Assembly: GCF_002836775.1 (NCBI RefSeq)
Contig: NZ_PJAQ01000008.1
Location: forward strand, 1 to 64,000
Length of the DNA stretch: 64,000 nucleotides
Source of the DNA: Colwellia sp. 12G3
GTDB lineage: Bacteria; Pseudomonadota; Gammaproteobacteria; Enterobacterales; Alteromonadaceae
Direction: 5' to 3'
The translations under genes and the position numbers were made by a program. Numbering within the stretch: the first letter of the stretch is position 1; every line of letters begins with the position of its first letter. Positions 17,830 through 26,349 of this stretch are shown here, in pieces. Below the pieces are notes generated by a model that had not been told where the DNA came from, did not search any database, and worked only from the letters and a program-made list of their open reading frames with translations.

Positions 17830-19770
17830 TTACCCATTTACTATTTCAACAGGCGGCATAATATATCCTTGATACCCATCAGCTCTAAGAGGTTTGATCG
17901 TTTGCAGGTGTTTGACATCTTCAATACCTGTAATAATAACTTTAATGCTTAATCCTCTGGCAATATTAACCAATGCACGACAAAGCTCTAGGTTTTGCTG
18001 ATTCTCTTCATCTTTGTCATTGTTATAACATGAAAGTGACATATCTAATTTAATATAATGCGGTTTTAATTCTTGTAGATAAGTCAGTGATCCCATCTGC
18101 CTACCACAATTATCGACCCCAAATTTTGCCCCTGCATTCTCAATTATTTCACAAAGCTGTATACATGCCGTTAGGTTTTGAGTAATTCCAGACTCTGATA
18201 TCTCAAAATGGATTTTTTCAGGTGATTTTACTTTTTCTAAATAGGAAGTGAGCCACAGATGAAACTCAGGATTGGTAATACTTTTTCGCGATAAATTCAC
18301 AGCAATAGGCTCTCGATTTAATGCAAATAAGTCGTTATCATTTATTGCATCTAATAAACACTTATCTAATTGATGCCCAAGTGAAAATCGCTCTACATAA
18401 GGCATAAATTGTCCTGCTTGTACTATTTTACCCTCAATTTCTAAACGGCAATAAATTTCACGGTGTATAATCTTGTTATCAATACATTGTTGAATAGGCT
18501 GCCACTGAAAAATAAAATCATTATTACTGATCGCTTCTTCAAGTTGATTTCGCCATCCTTCACGGCTAAATTCTTGCTGTTTTTCAACATAGAACCAATG
18601 ACTTGACTTATCTTCATTAAGTGCTTTTTGTAGGGCGTTATCTGCCTGTGACAAGAGTTCTGCACGCGTAACACCTTCACTTCGTTCACTTACACCAATC
18701 GAAAATTTCTGATTAGGCTCACAGCCTGCATTTAACATTTCTTGATTAATGAGTCGAATAAGAGCCTGTAAGTATTCGCTGATCTGCTTTTTATCAGCTT
18801 TCTGGATTAAAAAGGCAAACTCTGTATTTGAGATACGTGCAACCAAGGTATCAGAAGGAAAAGGCAAAGAAGTCGTTAATTTTTGCGCTACAACTTTAAT
18901 TGTTTGATCGCGAACTTGGTAACCATATTTGCTGTGTATTTCGTCTAACCAGCTGAAATCAGCTAACAATAGCGCGCCAAAACCAGGCTCATTTAGCCAG
19001 CTATTTAATCGACCTGTGAAGTATAAGCGATTCGGTAACTGTGAAGCTTGATCACATAACGTATCATTTTTAAGGCTATTCACCTCATCATCCAGCGTAG
19101 TAAAAACTTGTTTCAACTGCCCAGACATTGAGTTAATAGCACCAACAACCTCTTTTAGTTCAGACGTTGATGGTAATGTCATATCGGGGTGAAATTTTCT
19201 TTGTGAAACATCACGCGCATGTTGAGCAACTTCATGTAGCGGCTTTAAAATTATTTTTAAACGTAACCGTAATGCAAAGACAGAGATAAGAAATAATGCC
19301 GCTAATATCATTAATGTATCATTCATGATTCGCCATAATTCGCGGTAACCAATCGCGGGATTTGATTCTACTTCTAGTATTGCTAACTGTAACCAACCCG
19401 AGGTAATAGTGACCTCTTTACTTTGTGTATCGAAGAGATTTAAATCTATAAACCATTGCGGTACATTTTTAACGGTAACTTTATTTTCCCATACCTGTTT
19501 TTTTTGGTCTGCAAGCCATGTTAAGTGCACTTGCTTATAAAATCCGCCTTCAAAAATAACATTCACTAGCGTATCAACAGTTGCTTCATCACCGATTTCT
19601 AAATGTGGTTTTATCATCAGACTTAATGATGTAACCGTATTATTCAGGTCTGATTCCATTTGGCTAACCATAAACGTTCTAGTTTCAGTAAACTGAAAAT
19701 AGACCAGGCTAGTCATCACTAATAAAAACAATGCAAATAACAGTGAATTTATCTGATTAAAAAGGGTCAT
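17830..19770 (-). CDS. lapD: LapD-like c-di-GMP receptor (degenerate GGDEF-EAL)
   Basis: Inner-membrane receptor that, in the Pseudomonas system, binds c-di-GMP and sequesters the LapG protease so that the adhesin stays on the surface. The 646 residues show one N-terminal membrane segment (about 10-30), a periplasmic domain to about 150, a second membrane helix (LMILAALFLISVFAL), HAMP, GGDEF (about 235-395) and EAL (about 405-640) domains. The GGDEF site reads ISNTEF and the EAL site reads EIY in REIYCRL, so neither enzyme motif is intact, as expected for a receptor. The ATG follows GGAG. lapG ends five bases upstream, so the two belong to one transcript. Confidence 0.92.
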   Translation of the reverse strand: MTLFNQINSLLFALFLLVMTSLVYFQFTETRTFMVSQMESDLNNTVTSLSLMIKPHLEIGDEATVDTLVNVIFEGGFYKQVHLTWLADQKKQVWENKVTVKNVPQWFIDLNLFDTQSKEVTITSGWLQLAILEVESNPAIGYRELWRIMNDTLMILAALFLISVFALRLRLKIILKPLHEVAQHARDVSQRKFHPDMTLPSTSELKEVVGAINSMSGQLKQVFTTLDDEVNSLKNDTLCDQASQLPNRLYFTGRLNSWLNEPGFGALLLADFSWLDEIHSKYGYQVRDQTIKVVAQKLTTSLPFPSDTLVARISNTEFAFLIQKADKKQISEYLQALIRLINQEMLNAGCEPNQKFSIGVSERSEGVTRAELLSQADNALQKALNEDKSSHWFYVEKQQEFSREGWRNQLEEAISNNDFIFQWQPIQQCIDNKIIHREIYCRLEIEGKIVQAGQFMPYVERFSLGHQLDKCLLDAINDNDLFALNREPIAVNLSRKSITNPEFHLWLTSYLEKVKSPEKIHFEISESGITQNLTACIQLCEIIENAGAKFGVDNCGRQMGSLTYLQELKPHYIKLDMSLSCYNNDKDEENQQNLELCRALVNIARGLSIKVIITGIEDVKHLQTIKPLRADGYQGYIMPPVEIVNG

Positions 19771-19774
19771 TCTT

Positions 19775-20473
19775 TTACTCCATTCTCAATTTTGGTTGCT
19801 TGAGGTTTGAGATTCCCATGCGTTGATTTAAGTCCGTCCAGCGTTTTAGGCGTTGTGATTTACCCGCAAGTACACCTTGGCCTTTCTTTTTATTAAGCCA
19901 AAGTTGTTTACCATTAAAGCTGTACACTGGAATGAGATCTTTTCGTTTTGTCGCTGGTTTTATTTTACCGTCAATATTATCAAGGATGAGAGGTACAGAA
20001 CCCGGTGTTTCATAATAGGCAACCACCATATGGTATTGGTCTAAAGTAACTGCTTTTACCATAGTAATGCGCATTTTTTTATCAGGAATACCAAGCTCTA
20101 ATAACGTAAAATACTTCGCAATAGCAAAGTCTTCACAATCGCCTCCATTTACGCCTAAAAATTCAAGTGGAGTGGCCCAGTAATTACTCACACCCCAAAG
20201 CTTAATATCGTCGATAAAACGTAATAGGTTGAAGAAGTTATTAACATTTTCTATTTTTTTGTTTTCGTCTAACCCATTAGAATTTTCCATTAACCGAAAC
20301 CACGCTTTACCTCTTTTCCCCGCCCGTTCTCCATAATGGCTACTCAGGGCTGCGATTATTTGTGGTTCGTTTAATTTACTTGTATTCTTTGCGTATAACA
20401 TCGATACCATAACCAGTAGAAAACTACCAATTATCAGTATTTTATATGTCGGTATAAAATATATATTTTTCAC
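19775..20473 (-). CDS. lapG: LapG-like periplasmic cysteine protease
   Basis: Transglutaminase-like cysteine protease of the BTLCP family that clips the retention module of LapA and frees the adhesin. Counting from the GTG start, the triad is C113 (GGDCEDFA), H148 (DQYHMVV) and D165 (LILDNID); the His-Asp spacing of 17 matches P. fluorescens LapG. An N-terminal hydrophobic export segment precedes the mature domain. The frame can start at a TTG one codon earlier (20476); I prefer the GTG but cannot decide from the weak ribosome site. It lies between the OmpA-like lipoprotein and lapD, all in tight succession. The presumed target motif TAAG is present in LapA in this locus. Confidence 0.92.
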   Translation of the reverse strand: MKNIYFIPTYKILIIGSFLLVMVSMLYAKNTSKLNEPQIIAALSSHYGERAGKRGKAWFRLMENSNGLDENKKIENVNNFFNLLRFIDDIKLWGVSNYWATPLEFLGVNGGDCEDFAIAKYFTLLELGIPDKKMRITMVKAVTLDQYHMVVAYYETPGSVPLILDNIDGKIKPATKRKDLIPVYSFNGKQLWLNKKKGQGVLAGKSQRLKRWTDLNQRMGISNLKQPKLRME

Positions 20474-20480
20474 CAATAGT

Positions 20481-21083
20481 TTATTCTACTTCGTTATCGA
20501 CACTGTAAATGGTCCATTTCATATCGATAATTTCTTTATCGCTGCTAATTTCGGCAACAATACGTCTATTTTTCTCATGAATATACTCATCATTCCCCTC
20601 TAATAGTAATTTTTCGAACCCATAACCCACAGTAGTAACTCGATCACTAGCAATATTAAACTGCTGAATGAGAATTTCTTTAATCGCTTCCGCACGGTTT
20701 TGTGACAATTTTATATTATGTGCCGCTAAACCTCTAATACTAGTATGGCCTTCAATGGATACTACAACTTGTGGATATTCAGTCATAAATTCTGCGAGCT
20801 TTCCAATTTTCTCAATATACTCATCTTTCACTTTAAAAGAATTAGTATCAAAATTTACGTCTAACCTATGGCGTATTTTATGTACAGTATTAGAGCCACA
20901 TCCGTTATTACCAACTTGTGCTCCAGCATTGCTATTAGGACATTCATCACGCGCTAGAATAATACCGTCACCCTCACTATCGCTTAAATCAAACTTTTGC
21001 TTGGTTGGCTCAGGTGTCATATCAATCACTTGTACCGAACAAGCGCTAAGTAATAGTACACTTAATATAGTTATCAGTTTCAT
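20481..21083 (-). CDS. OmpA-family outer-membrane lipoprotein in the lap operon
   Basis: A 200-residue lipoprotein: the signal peptide ends in a lipobox LLSAC with the modified cysteine at residue 15. A short acidic segment with a thrombospondin-3-like calcium motif (DSEGDGIILARDECPNS) is followed by an OmpA C-terminal peptidoglycan-binding domain (VSIEGHTSIRG, LSQNRAEAIKEIL, VGYGFEKLL). It probably anchors the outer membrane to peptidoglycan near the secretion machinery. Its ATG overlaps the lapE stop by four bases, so its synthesis is coupled to that of the exporter. A comparable OmpA-like gene occurs beside some other Lap or RTX export clusters; the exact role is unknown. Confidence 0.87.
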   Translation of the reverse strand: MKLITILSVLLLSACSVQVIDMTPEPTKQKFDLSDSEGDGIILARDECPNSNAGAQVGNNGCGSNTVHKIRHRLDVNFDTNSFKVKDEYIEKIGKLAEFMTEYPQVVVSIEGHTSIRGLAAHNIKLSQNRAEAIKEILIQQFNIASDRVTTVGYGFEKLLLEGNDEYIHEKNRRIVAEISSDKEIIDMKWTIYSVDNEVE

Positions 21084-22480
21084 TTTGAGTACTCCGTAAA
21101 TTCTTTTTCACCAGACCAAGTGCTCGGTCGTGTCACTCGTAATGCTTCTACTAACAACCCCATAGCATGCAAAATTCGGTACTGTGCTGATATTTCAGTA
21201 AACTCGGCATCTAAAAAGTCACGACGTGCTTGATATAATTCATTTTCTGTATCGAGTAAATCCAATAAGCTACGTTGGCCCACTTTAAACTGTTCTTTGT
21301 AATCAGACTGTGTATCTTTAGAAGAAATTACATGCATCTTTATATATTTTTTTTGTAAGTTTAATTGCTCAAATGCATTCCAAGATAAGATAAAGCCTTC
21401 TGTTACTTGTCTGTGTACACTGCTTTTTAACTCTTTAGCTTCACTTATTTTATAAGCCGTTTCTTTTGCATAAGCATCATTCTTGCCACCAGAAAAGATG
21501 TTGTAAGAAAAACGCAGCATGGCAACCACTTCATTATTCTGACCTCCGACATCACCTCCACCAAAAGTATTACCATCCTCACCATCTAAGTTATCATTGT
21601 AATTAGCATTCAACTCAAAAGAAACCTTCGGGTAATAGTTTGATTTTGCTGTACTATATTGAGCTTGAGCGGCTTCAATATCATTAGCCGAAGACTTAAT
21701 TACAGGATGATTATTGAGCGTTAACCGCAGCCCTTCTTCTTCTGTTTTAGGTAATAAAGAAGCATCCGGATACGGAATAACTAAATTGTAAGGACGTTGT
21801 TCAATAACGCGATAAAAAGTCACTTCGCTGTCTAAATAATTATTTTTAGAGGCGATTAAATTAGAATGAGCCTTTGCGATACGACCATTAATTTGTGAAA
21901 GATCAGCTGAACTTCCAAAACCAGAATCTGTACGCTGTTTTATTTGCTCATAAATTTCTTGATGGGCTGCTAAGTTTTTCTCGGCTAGTGCCACTAGTTG
22001 CTTAGCTTTGATAAGATCAATATAAACTTTACTTACCTCTAATGCTAAATCTTCAGCAATACCAAGTAAACGCCACTGATCAGCACTCGTTGTATAACGA
22101 GTACGTTCAACTTCACTACGGGTATGAAAGCCACTAAAGAGCTCCTGCTTCAAACTAAGGCCTATTTCACGTCTTGGTAATTCAGCTGTACCTTCTCCAT
22201 TTGTCCCTATTTGTCTTCGTGTACTGGGACTGTCAGTATATTCATAACCAATACCAGCAGTTACATCTATCGTTGGCCAGTAACCTGATTGAGCTTGCTC
22301 TATTTGTTTCTCACTGACTTTAAAACGTGAGTAAGCAACACGTAATTCAGGGTGTGTATCAAATGTAAAGGCAACCGCTTGCTCTAGTGATTGAGCATGT
22401 ACAATGGTAGGGATAAGCATTGCACAAAATAAAAGCTTCGCTGTTCTTATTTCTACTCGTCTAAAATGTTCTTTTTTCAT
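21080..22480 (-). CDS. lapE: LapE-like TolC-family outer-membrane channel
   Basis: Outer-membrane factor of a type I secretion system, 466 residues with a signal peptide cleaved near VHAQS (residue 29). Repeated TolC helical-hairpin features are visible: LEQAVAFTFDTHPELRVAYS, DLALEVSKVYIDLIKAKQLV, FNIF-type barrel strand FSYNIFSGGKNDAYAKETAY, and a C-terminal GQRSLLDLLDTENELYQARR. It should dock onto LapC to export LapA. It lies about 115 bases after lapC on the same strand and overlaps the following lipoprotein gene by four bases. The assignment as lapE rests on context; sequence alone says TolC family. Confidence 0.92.
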   Translation of the reverse strand: MKKEHFRRVEIRTAKLLFCAMLIPTIVHAQSLEQAVAFTFDTHPELRVAYSRFKVSEKQIEQAQSGYWPTIDVTAGIGYEYTDSPSTRRQIGTNGEGTAELPRREIGLSLKQELFSGFHTRSEVERTRYTTSADQWRLLGIAEDLALEVSKVYIDLIKAKQLVALAEKNLAAHQEIYEQIKQRTDSGFGSSADLSQINGRIAKAHSNLIASKNNYLDSEVTFYRVIEQRPYNLVIPYPDASLLPKTEEEGLRLTLNNHPVIKSSANDIEAAQAQYSTAKSNYYPKVSFELNANYNDNLDGEDGNTFGGGDVGGQNNEVVAMLRFSYNIFSGGKNDAYAKETAYKISEAKELKSSVHRQVTEGFILSWNAFEQLNLQKKYIKMHVISSKDTQSDYKEQFKVGQRSLLDLLDTENELYQARRDFLDAEFTEISAQYRILHAMGLLVEALRVTRPSTWSGEKEFTEYSK

Positions 22481-22595
22481 ATTATTCTCTATTATTATTA
22501 TTTATAACCATAGTGGCTGTTATATGAATCATTATTAAACGATATCACCATATTAAGAATCCACAGCGCTTTTTTATTTGTCTATTTCATTGACT

Positions 22596-23969
22596 TTAAT
22601 ATTCTCTCAGCGCGAGCTCTTTAGCCCTTAGAAGTGGGTTTAAAATATATTCAAGTACCGTTCTTTTGCTGATCATCACATCAACACTTGTCATCATTCC
22701 AGGAATTATTGCCATTTCTTTATTGTCCCTACTACGCATGCTTGACTCGGTAGTTCTTACCCTTATTATATAAAAGCTATTACCTTCTTCGTCTTGAGTA
22801 GTATCTGCACTAATGTGTTCAACAACCCCCTCAAGCCCGCCATAACGAGTAAAATCATACGCGGTTATTTTAACCATGGCTTTTAAACCAACATAGATAA
22901 ACGCGATATCTTTAGGAATGATTTTTGCTTCTACTAATAACTTATCTTCTGAAGGAACTATTTCTAGTAACACTTCTCCTGGTTTAATCACCCCGCCTAA
23001 CGTTGTTATGTGCAATGTTTTTACCGTTCCTATCACTGGAGATAATATTAGTGCTTTACTCACTTTATCTTGAGCTCCTACTTGAGCCTCATTTAAGCGT
23101 GAAAGTTTTGCTTGTAATTCATTTAACACGGCACGAGCATCAGTCCGATAGAGATAAACAGCTTCTCTTCGTTTTAGCACAGCTTCTTCAAAGGCTGACT
23201 TTACTTTCGGTTTTAATAAACGTAACGCACTGAGTTCACCTTTTATATCATTTGCTATACGCTGTAATTTTAGTAACTCTACTTGCGGTACAATCCTCTT
23301 TTTTGCCAGAGGAATCGTTAATTTAAGTTCACTATTAACTAGCCCATAACTATTTTCAAGTGTAGAAATTTTAGACGTTAACTCTTTAATTTCTTGCTCT
23401 CGCTGTTTTATCTGTTGACCTTGTATCGCCACTTGGTTTTCAATATTATTCAAGCGGGTGTTATATTCATCTTGATTACGGGCAACGAGTTCAGGTGAGC
23501 TTGTATTAAGATCGACAGGAAATTGTAATTGCTTTTTTTCAATTTTAACTTGAAGTTGCCACGCTGCAACATCTGCAACTAACACATTGCTAAGTTCAGT
23601 ACGTAACCGAATAATGTTAGCACGAAGTGCATTAACCTCTTGCGTTTGTTGCGCTAAATCAGAACGAAAACGTGTGTCGTCAATCCGCGCTATAATTTGA
23701 CCTTTAGTTACCTGCATCCCTTCTTTAACATAGAGTTCTTGTAATATACCACCATCTAGACTTTGTATTATCTGTACCTGTGAAGAGGGAATTATTTTTC
23801 CTTCTCCACGTGTAACTCGGTCAAGTTCAGCATAATAAGCCCAAATGATAAAGCAGGTAAAAAATGCGGCTAATGACCAAATAGTTAAACGATGTACGGT
23901 CGGTGTTTGCGTTAGAATAGCACCATAAACATCATCAGCCATTTCTAAATCTTGTTTACTTATCTTCAT
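22596..23969 (-). CDS. lapC: LapC-like HlyD-family membrane fusion protein
   Basis: Periplasmic adaptor of a type I secretion system, 457 residues. A single N-terminal membrane helix (about 28-46, LAAFFTCFIIWAYYAEL) is followed by a lipoyl half (GEGKIIPSSQVQIIQSLDGG), a long coiled-coil hairpin (about 95-300) and the C-terminal beta-barrel ending in VDVMISKRTVLEYILNP. It links the ABC transporter LapB to the outer-membrane LapE. Its ATG overlaps the lapB stop by four bases (ATGA), so the two are translated together. Confidence 0.94.
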   Translation of the reverse strand: MKISKQDLEMADDVYGAILTQTPTVHRLTIWSLAAFFTCFIIWAYYAELDRVTRGEGKIIPSSQVQIIQSLDGGILQELYVKEGMQVTKGQIIARIDDTRFRSDLAQQTQEVNALRANIIRLRTELSNVLVADVAAWQLQVKIEKKQLQFPVDLNTSSPELVARNQDEYNTRLNNIENQVAIQGQQIKQREQEIKELTSKISTLENSYGLVNSELKLTIPLAKKRIVPQVELLKLQRIANDIKGELSALRLLKPKVKSAFEEAVLKRREAVYLYRTDARAVLNELQAKLSRLNEAQVGAQDKVSKALILSPVIGTVKTLHITTLGGVIKPGEVLLEIVPSEDKLLVEAKIIPKDIAFIYVGLKAMVKITAYDFTRYGGLEGVVEHISADTTQDEEGNSFYIIRVRTTESSMRSRDNKEMAIIPGMMTSVDVMISKRTVLEYILNPLLRAKELALREY

Positions 23970-26143
23970 CTTGGAGCTCTTTCTTTAGAGGCTGTATTTA
24001 ACAACCCACTCTTTAACTGCTCTAAGATAGTTGTTTTATCACCGTCAGCTACTAAATGGCCATTATCCAAAACAATAATGCGATCGACGAGTTGCAATAA
24101 ATGCATTTTATGCGTAATAAGTAATAGCGTGCGTTGTTGTACCGTTTTTTTCATCGATTCAATAAAGAGTTTTTCCGCTCTTGCATCTAAACTTGCTGTT
24201 GGTTCGTCGAGCAGTAACATTTGTGGATCATTTAAAATTGCACGTGCTAAAGCCACCGCTTGGCGTTGACCGCGTGATAGTGACAGGCCTCCCTCACCCA
24301 CTTGTAACTCTAACCCTTGTGATTCCATATCAGTAAACAAGTTAACACCCGAAAGCTGCACAGCTCTCATTAATTGATATTCCGTCACCTGCTTAGTGCC
24401 AAATAGGATATTATCTTTAATTGAACCATGAAAAAGTACGATATCTTGTGGTAGATAACCAATATTACGTCGAAGATCGCTCGGATGGATCTGGCCTTGA
24501 TGTAAACCATCATAACGAATACTACCTTGTTTTGGTGTATACAATCCTAACAACAACTTAGCAAGCGTAGTTTTACCTGAGCCATTTCGACCAATGATTG
24601 CTATTTTTTCACCAGGGGTCACTTTTAGTGATAACGGGTATAACGCAGGCTTTTCGACTTCAGGGTAGTTAAAATTTACATGTTCTAAAACAATATTACC
24701 TTCAAGCTTAGTACGGCTAGCAAGGTGGCCTTTATTTTCAAACTCACTCTCTTGACTCATAATGCCATCAAGCTGCCTTAATGAACTTGCGGTTTGATTG
24801 TATCGAGTCATTAACGAAGCTATTTTAGCCATCGGCCCAACAGCTCGGCTTGATAACATCACGGCGGCAATGATCCCGCCCATTGATATAAGCCCATCAG
24901 AAACACGATAAACCCCTAATACAATGACACCAACAACTACCATCTGTACAATAAAGCTAGAAAAATTAGCGACTGAGTTAGTAATAATTTTGGTTTTAAG
25001 TTGCCAATTAGAGGTATATCCAAGCATCTGTTGCCAAGCATTTTGCACTATGCCTTCGGCACCATTGGCTTTAATTGATTCTAATGAAGAGAGACTTTCA
25101 ACAAGGTGTCCATGGCGTAAGCCAGAAAATTTATTACTTTCTTCAATTGCATGTCGTAATTTCGCTTGTACTAAAAAGGCATAACCTAAAATGAACACCG
25201 TAGCAATCACCGAAAATATGGCTAAATCACCTGCGACAATATATATAATAACAACAAACAGTATTGAAAAAGGTAAATCGACTAATGCGGTTACCGTTGC
25301 CGAGGATAAAAAATCACGCACACTATCAAATTCACCAAGTTGTCTTGCCATTCCACCGACACTGGGTGCTTTTTTCTCTAATGAAATGCCAATCGCTTTA
25401 GCGTACAGTTTTGACGATGTTTGAATATCAATTTTTTTCCCTGCGACATCAATTAGATAAGATCTTAACTGTTTAAGAATCAAATCAAAAATGTAAGCAA
25501 TACTTGCACCTACCGCAAGTACCCATAAACTCTCAAAGGCTAAATTAGGCACAATTTTATCGTAGATGTTCATGACTAATAGTGGCGATACCAAAGCAAA
25601 AATATTGACTAAAATAGAAGCTATAATGACATCGCGATAAATAGGTGCTGACTCAAGAATAGTATCCCATAGCCAATGCTTCTTAGTATCACCAATATGT
25701 ACATCAAAATCACGATCGCCATGGTATTTTTGTTTAATTAAAAACAAATACCCTACATAAACAGATTCTAGTTCTTCGATAGTTAACTGCTCTTCTCCCC
25801 CGGTTTCAGGCAGTGAAATAACGGCTATATTGGTTTCAAAATCTAACGATTGTAAGATGCATGCTTTTTGATCTTTAAGCATTAATATACAAGGAAGTAA
25901 CATCTTGGGAATATTATCAAGGCTTTTACGGCTTAATTTAGCACTTAAACCTGCACGCATAGCAGCTTGTGGTAATAACTCAGGAGAGAGTACACTGCTG
26001 GTTAATGGTAAACCTGCAGCGAGTGCCTCAGCTGAGCAAGGGTTACCAAAATGCTCACTCAATAGAACTAAGCAGTCTAAAAGTGGATCTTCGCTAATAC
26101 GTTGTGAGGCGTTAATCGTCCATTGCGGCTGTGCTGATGACAT
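23966..26143 (-). CDS. lapB: LapB-like type I secretion ABC transporter
   Basis: ATP-driven exporter for the giant adhesin, 725 residues. An N-terminal C39-like domain (about 15-140) lacks an evident peptidase triad, as in HlyB/LapB-type exporters that recognise but do not cut their substrate. Six membrane helices follow (about 165-440), then the nucleotide-binding domain with Walker A IIGRNGSGKTT, signature LSRGQRQAVALARA, Walker B MLLLDEPTASLDA and the switch histidine ITHK. It is followed by lapC with a four-base overlap. lapA lies upstream, separated by a long hairpin (26261-26310). Confidence 0.95.
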   Translation of the reverse strand: MSSAQPQWTINASQRISEDPLLDCLVLLSEHFGNPCSAEALAAGLPLTSSVLSPELLPQAAMRAGLSAKLSRKSLDNIPKMLLPCILMLKDQKACILQSLDFETNIAVISLPETGGEEQLTIEELESVYVGYLFLIKQKYHGDRDFDVHIGDTKKHWLWDTILESAPIYRDVIIASILVNIFALVSPLLVMNIYDKIVPNLAFESLWVLAVGASIAYIFDLILKQLRSYLIDVAGKKIDIQTSSKLYAKAIGISLEKKAPSVGGMARQLGEFDSVRDFLSSATVTALVDLPFSILFVVIIYIVAGDLAIFSVIATVFILGYAFLVQAKLRHAIEESNKFSGLRHGHLVESLSSLESIKANGAEGIVQNAWQQMLGYTSNWQLKTKIITNSVANFSSFIVQMVVVGVIVLGVYRVSDGLISMGGIIAAVMLSSRAVGPMAKIASLMTRYNQTASSLRQLDGIMSQESEFENKGHLASRTKLEGNIVLEHVNFNYPEVEKPALYPLSLKVTPGEKIAIIGRNGSGKTTLAKLLLGLYTPKQGSIRYDGLHQGQIHPSDLRRNIGYLPQDIVLFHGSIKDNILFGTKQVTEYQLMRAVQLSGVNLFTDMESQGLELQVGEGGLSLSRGQRQAVALARAILNDPQMLLLDEPTASLDARAEKLFIESMKKTVQQRTLLLITHKMHLLQLVDRIIVLDNGHLVADGDKTTILEQLKSGLLNTASKERAPR

Positions 26144-26260
26144 TTAAATGATTGTATCCCTATGGATATTTTATTGAGGTAAACAGCTTATAAAGCTATA
26201 TATATTACCTGCATTAATTATATGTAAATAAAGTAACTTGTAGGTTAACTATATCGGTCT

Positions 26261-26310
26261 AAGTGAGCGAGTGAACAATGTAATACTTCCATTGTTCACT
26301 CGCTCAACTT
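26261..26310. repeat. Long hairpin between lapA and lapB
   Basis: The arms AAGTGAGCGAGTGAACAATG and CATTGTTCACTCGCTCAACTT pair along 20 bases with one bulge around a nine-base loop. The T-run precedes rather than follows it on the minus strand, so it is not a typical terminator for lapA. It may shield the lapA mRNA end or act as a partial stop that sets adhesin versus exporter levels. Confidence 0.7.
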
Positions 26311-26349
26311 AAAAAATACCCTAAATAATATCCCTTTTAATAATCGCGG

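Noticed and set aside
17830..19770. LapD as an active diguanylate cyclase or phosphodiesterase
   Set aside because: The GGDEF and EAL active-site motifs are both degenerate, and it lies beside lapG in a Lap locus.
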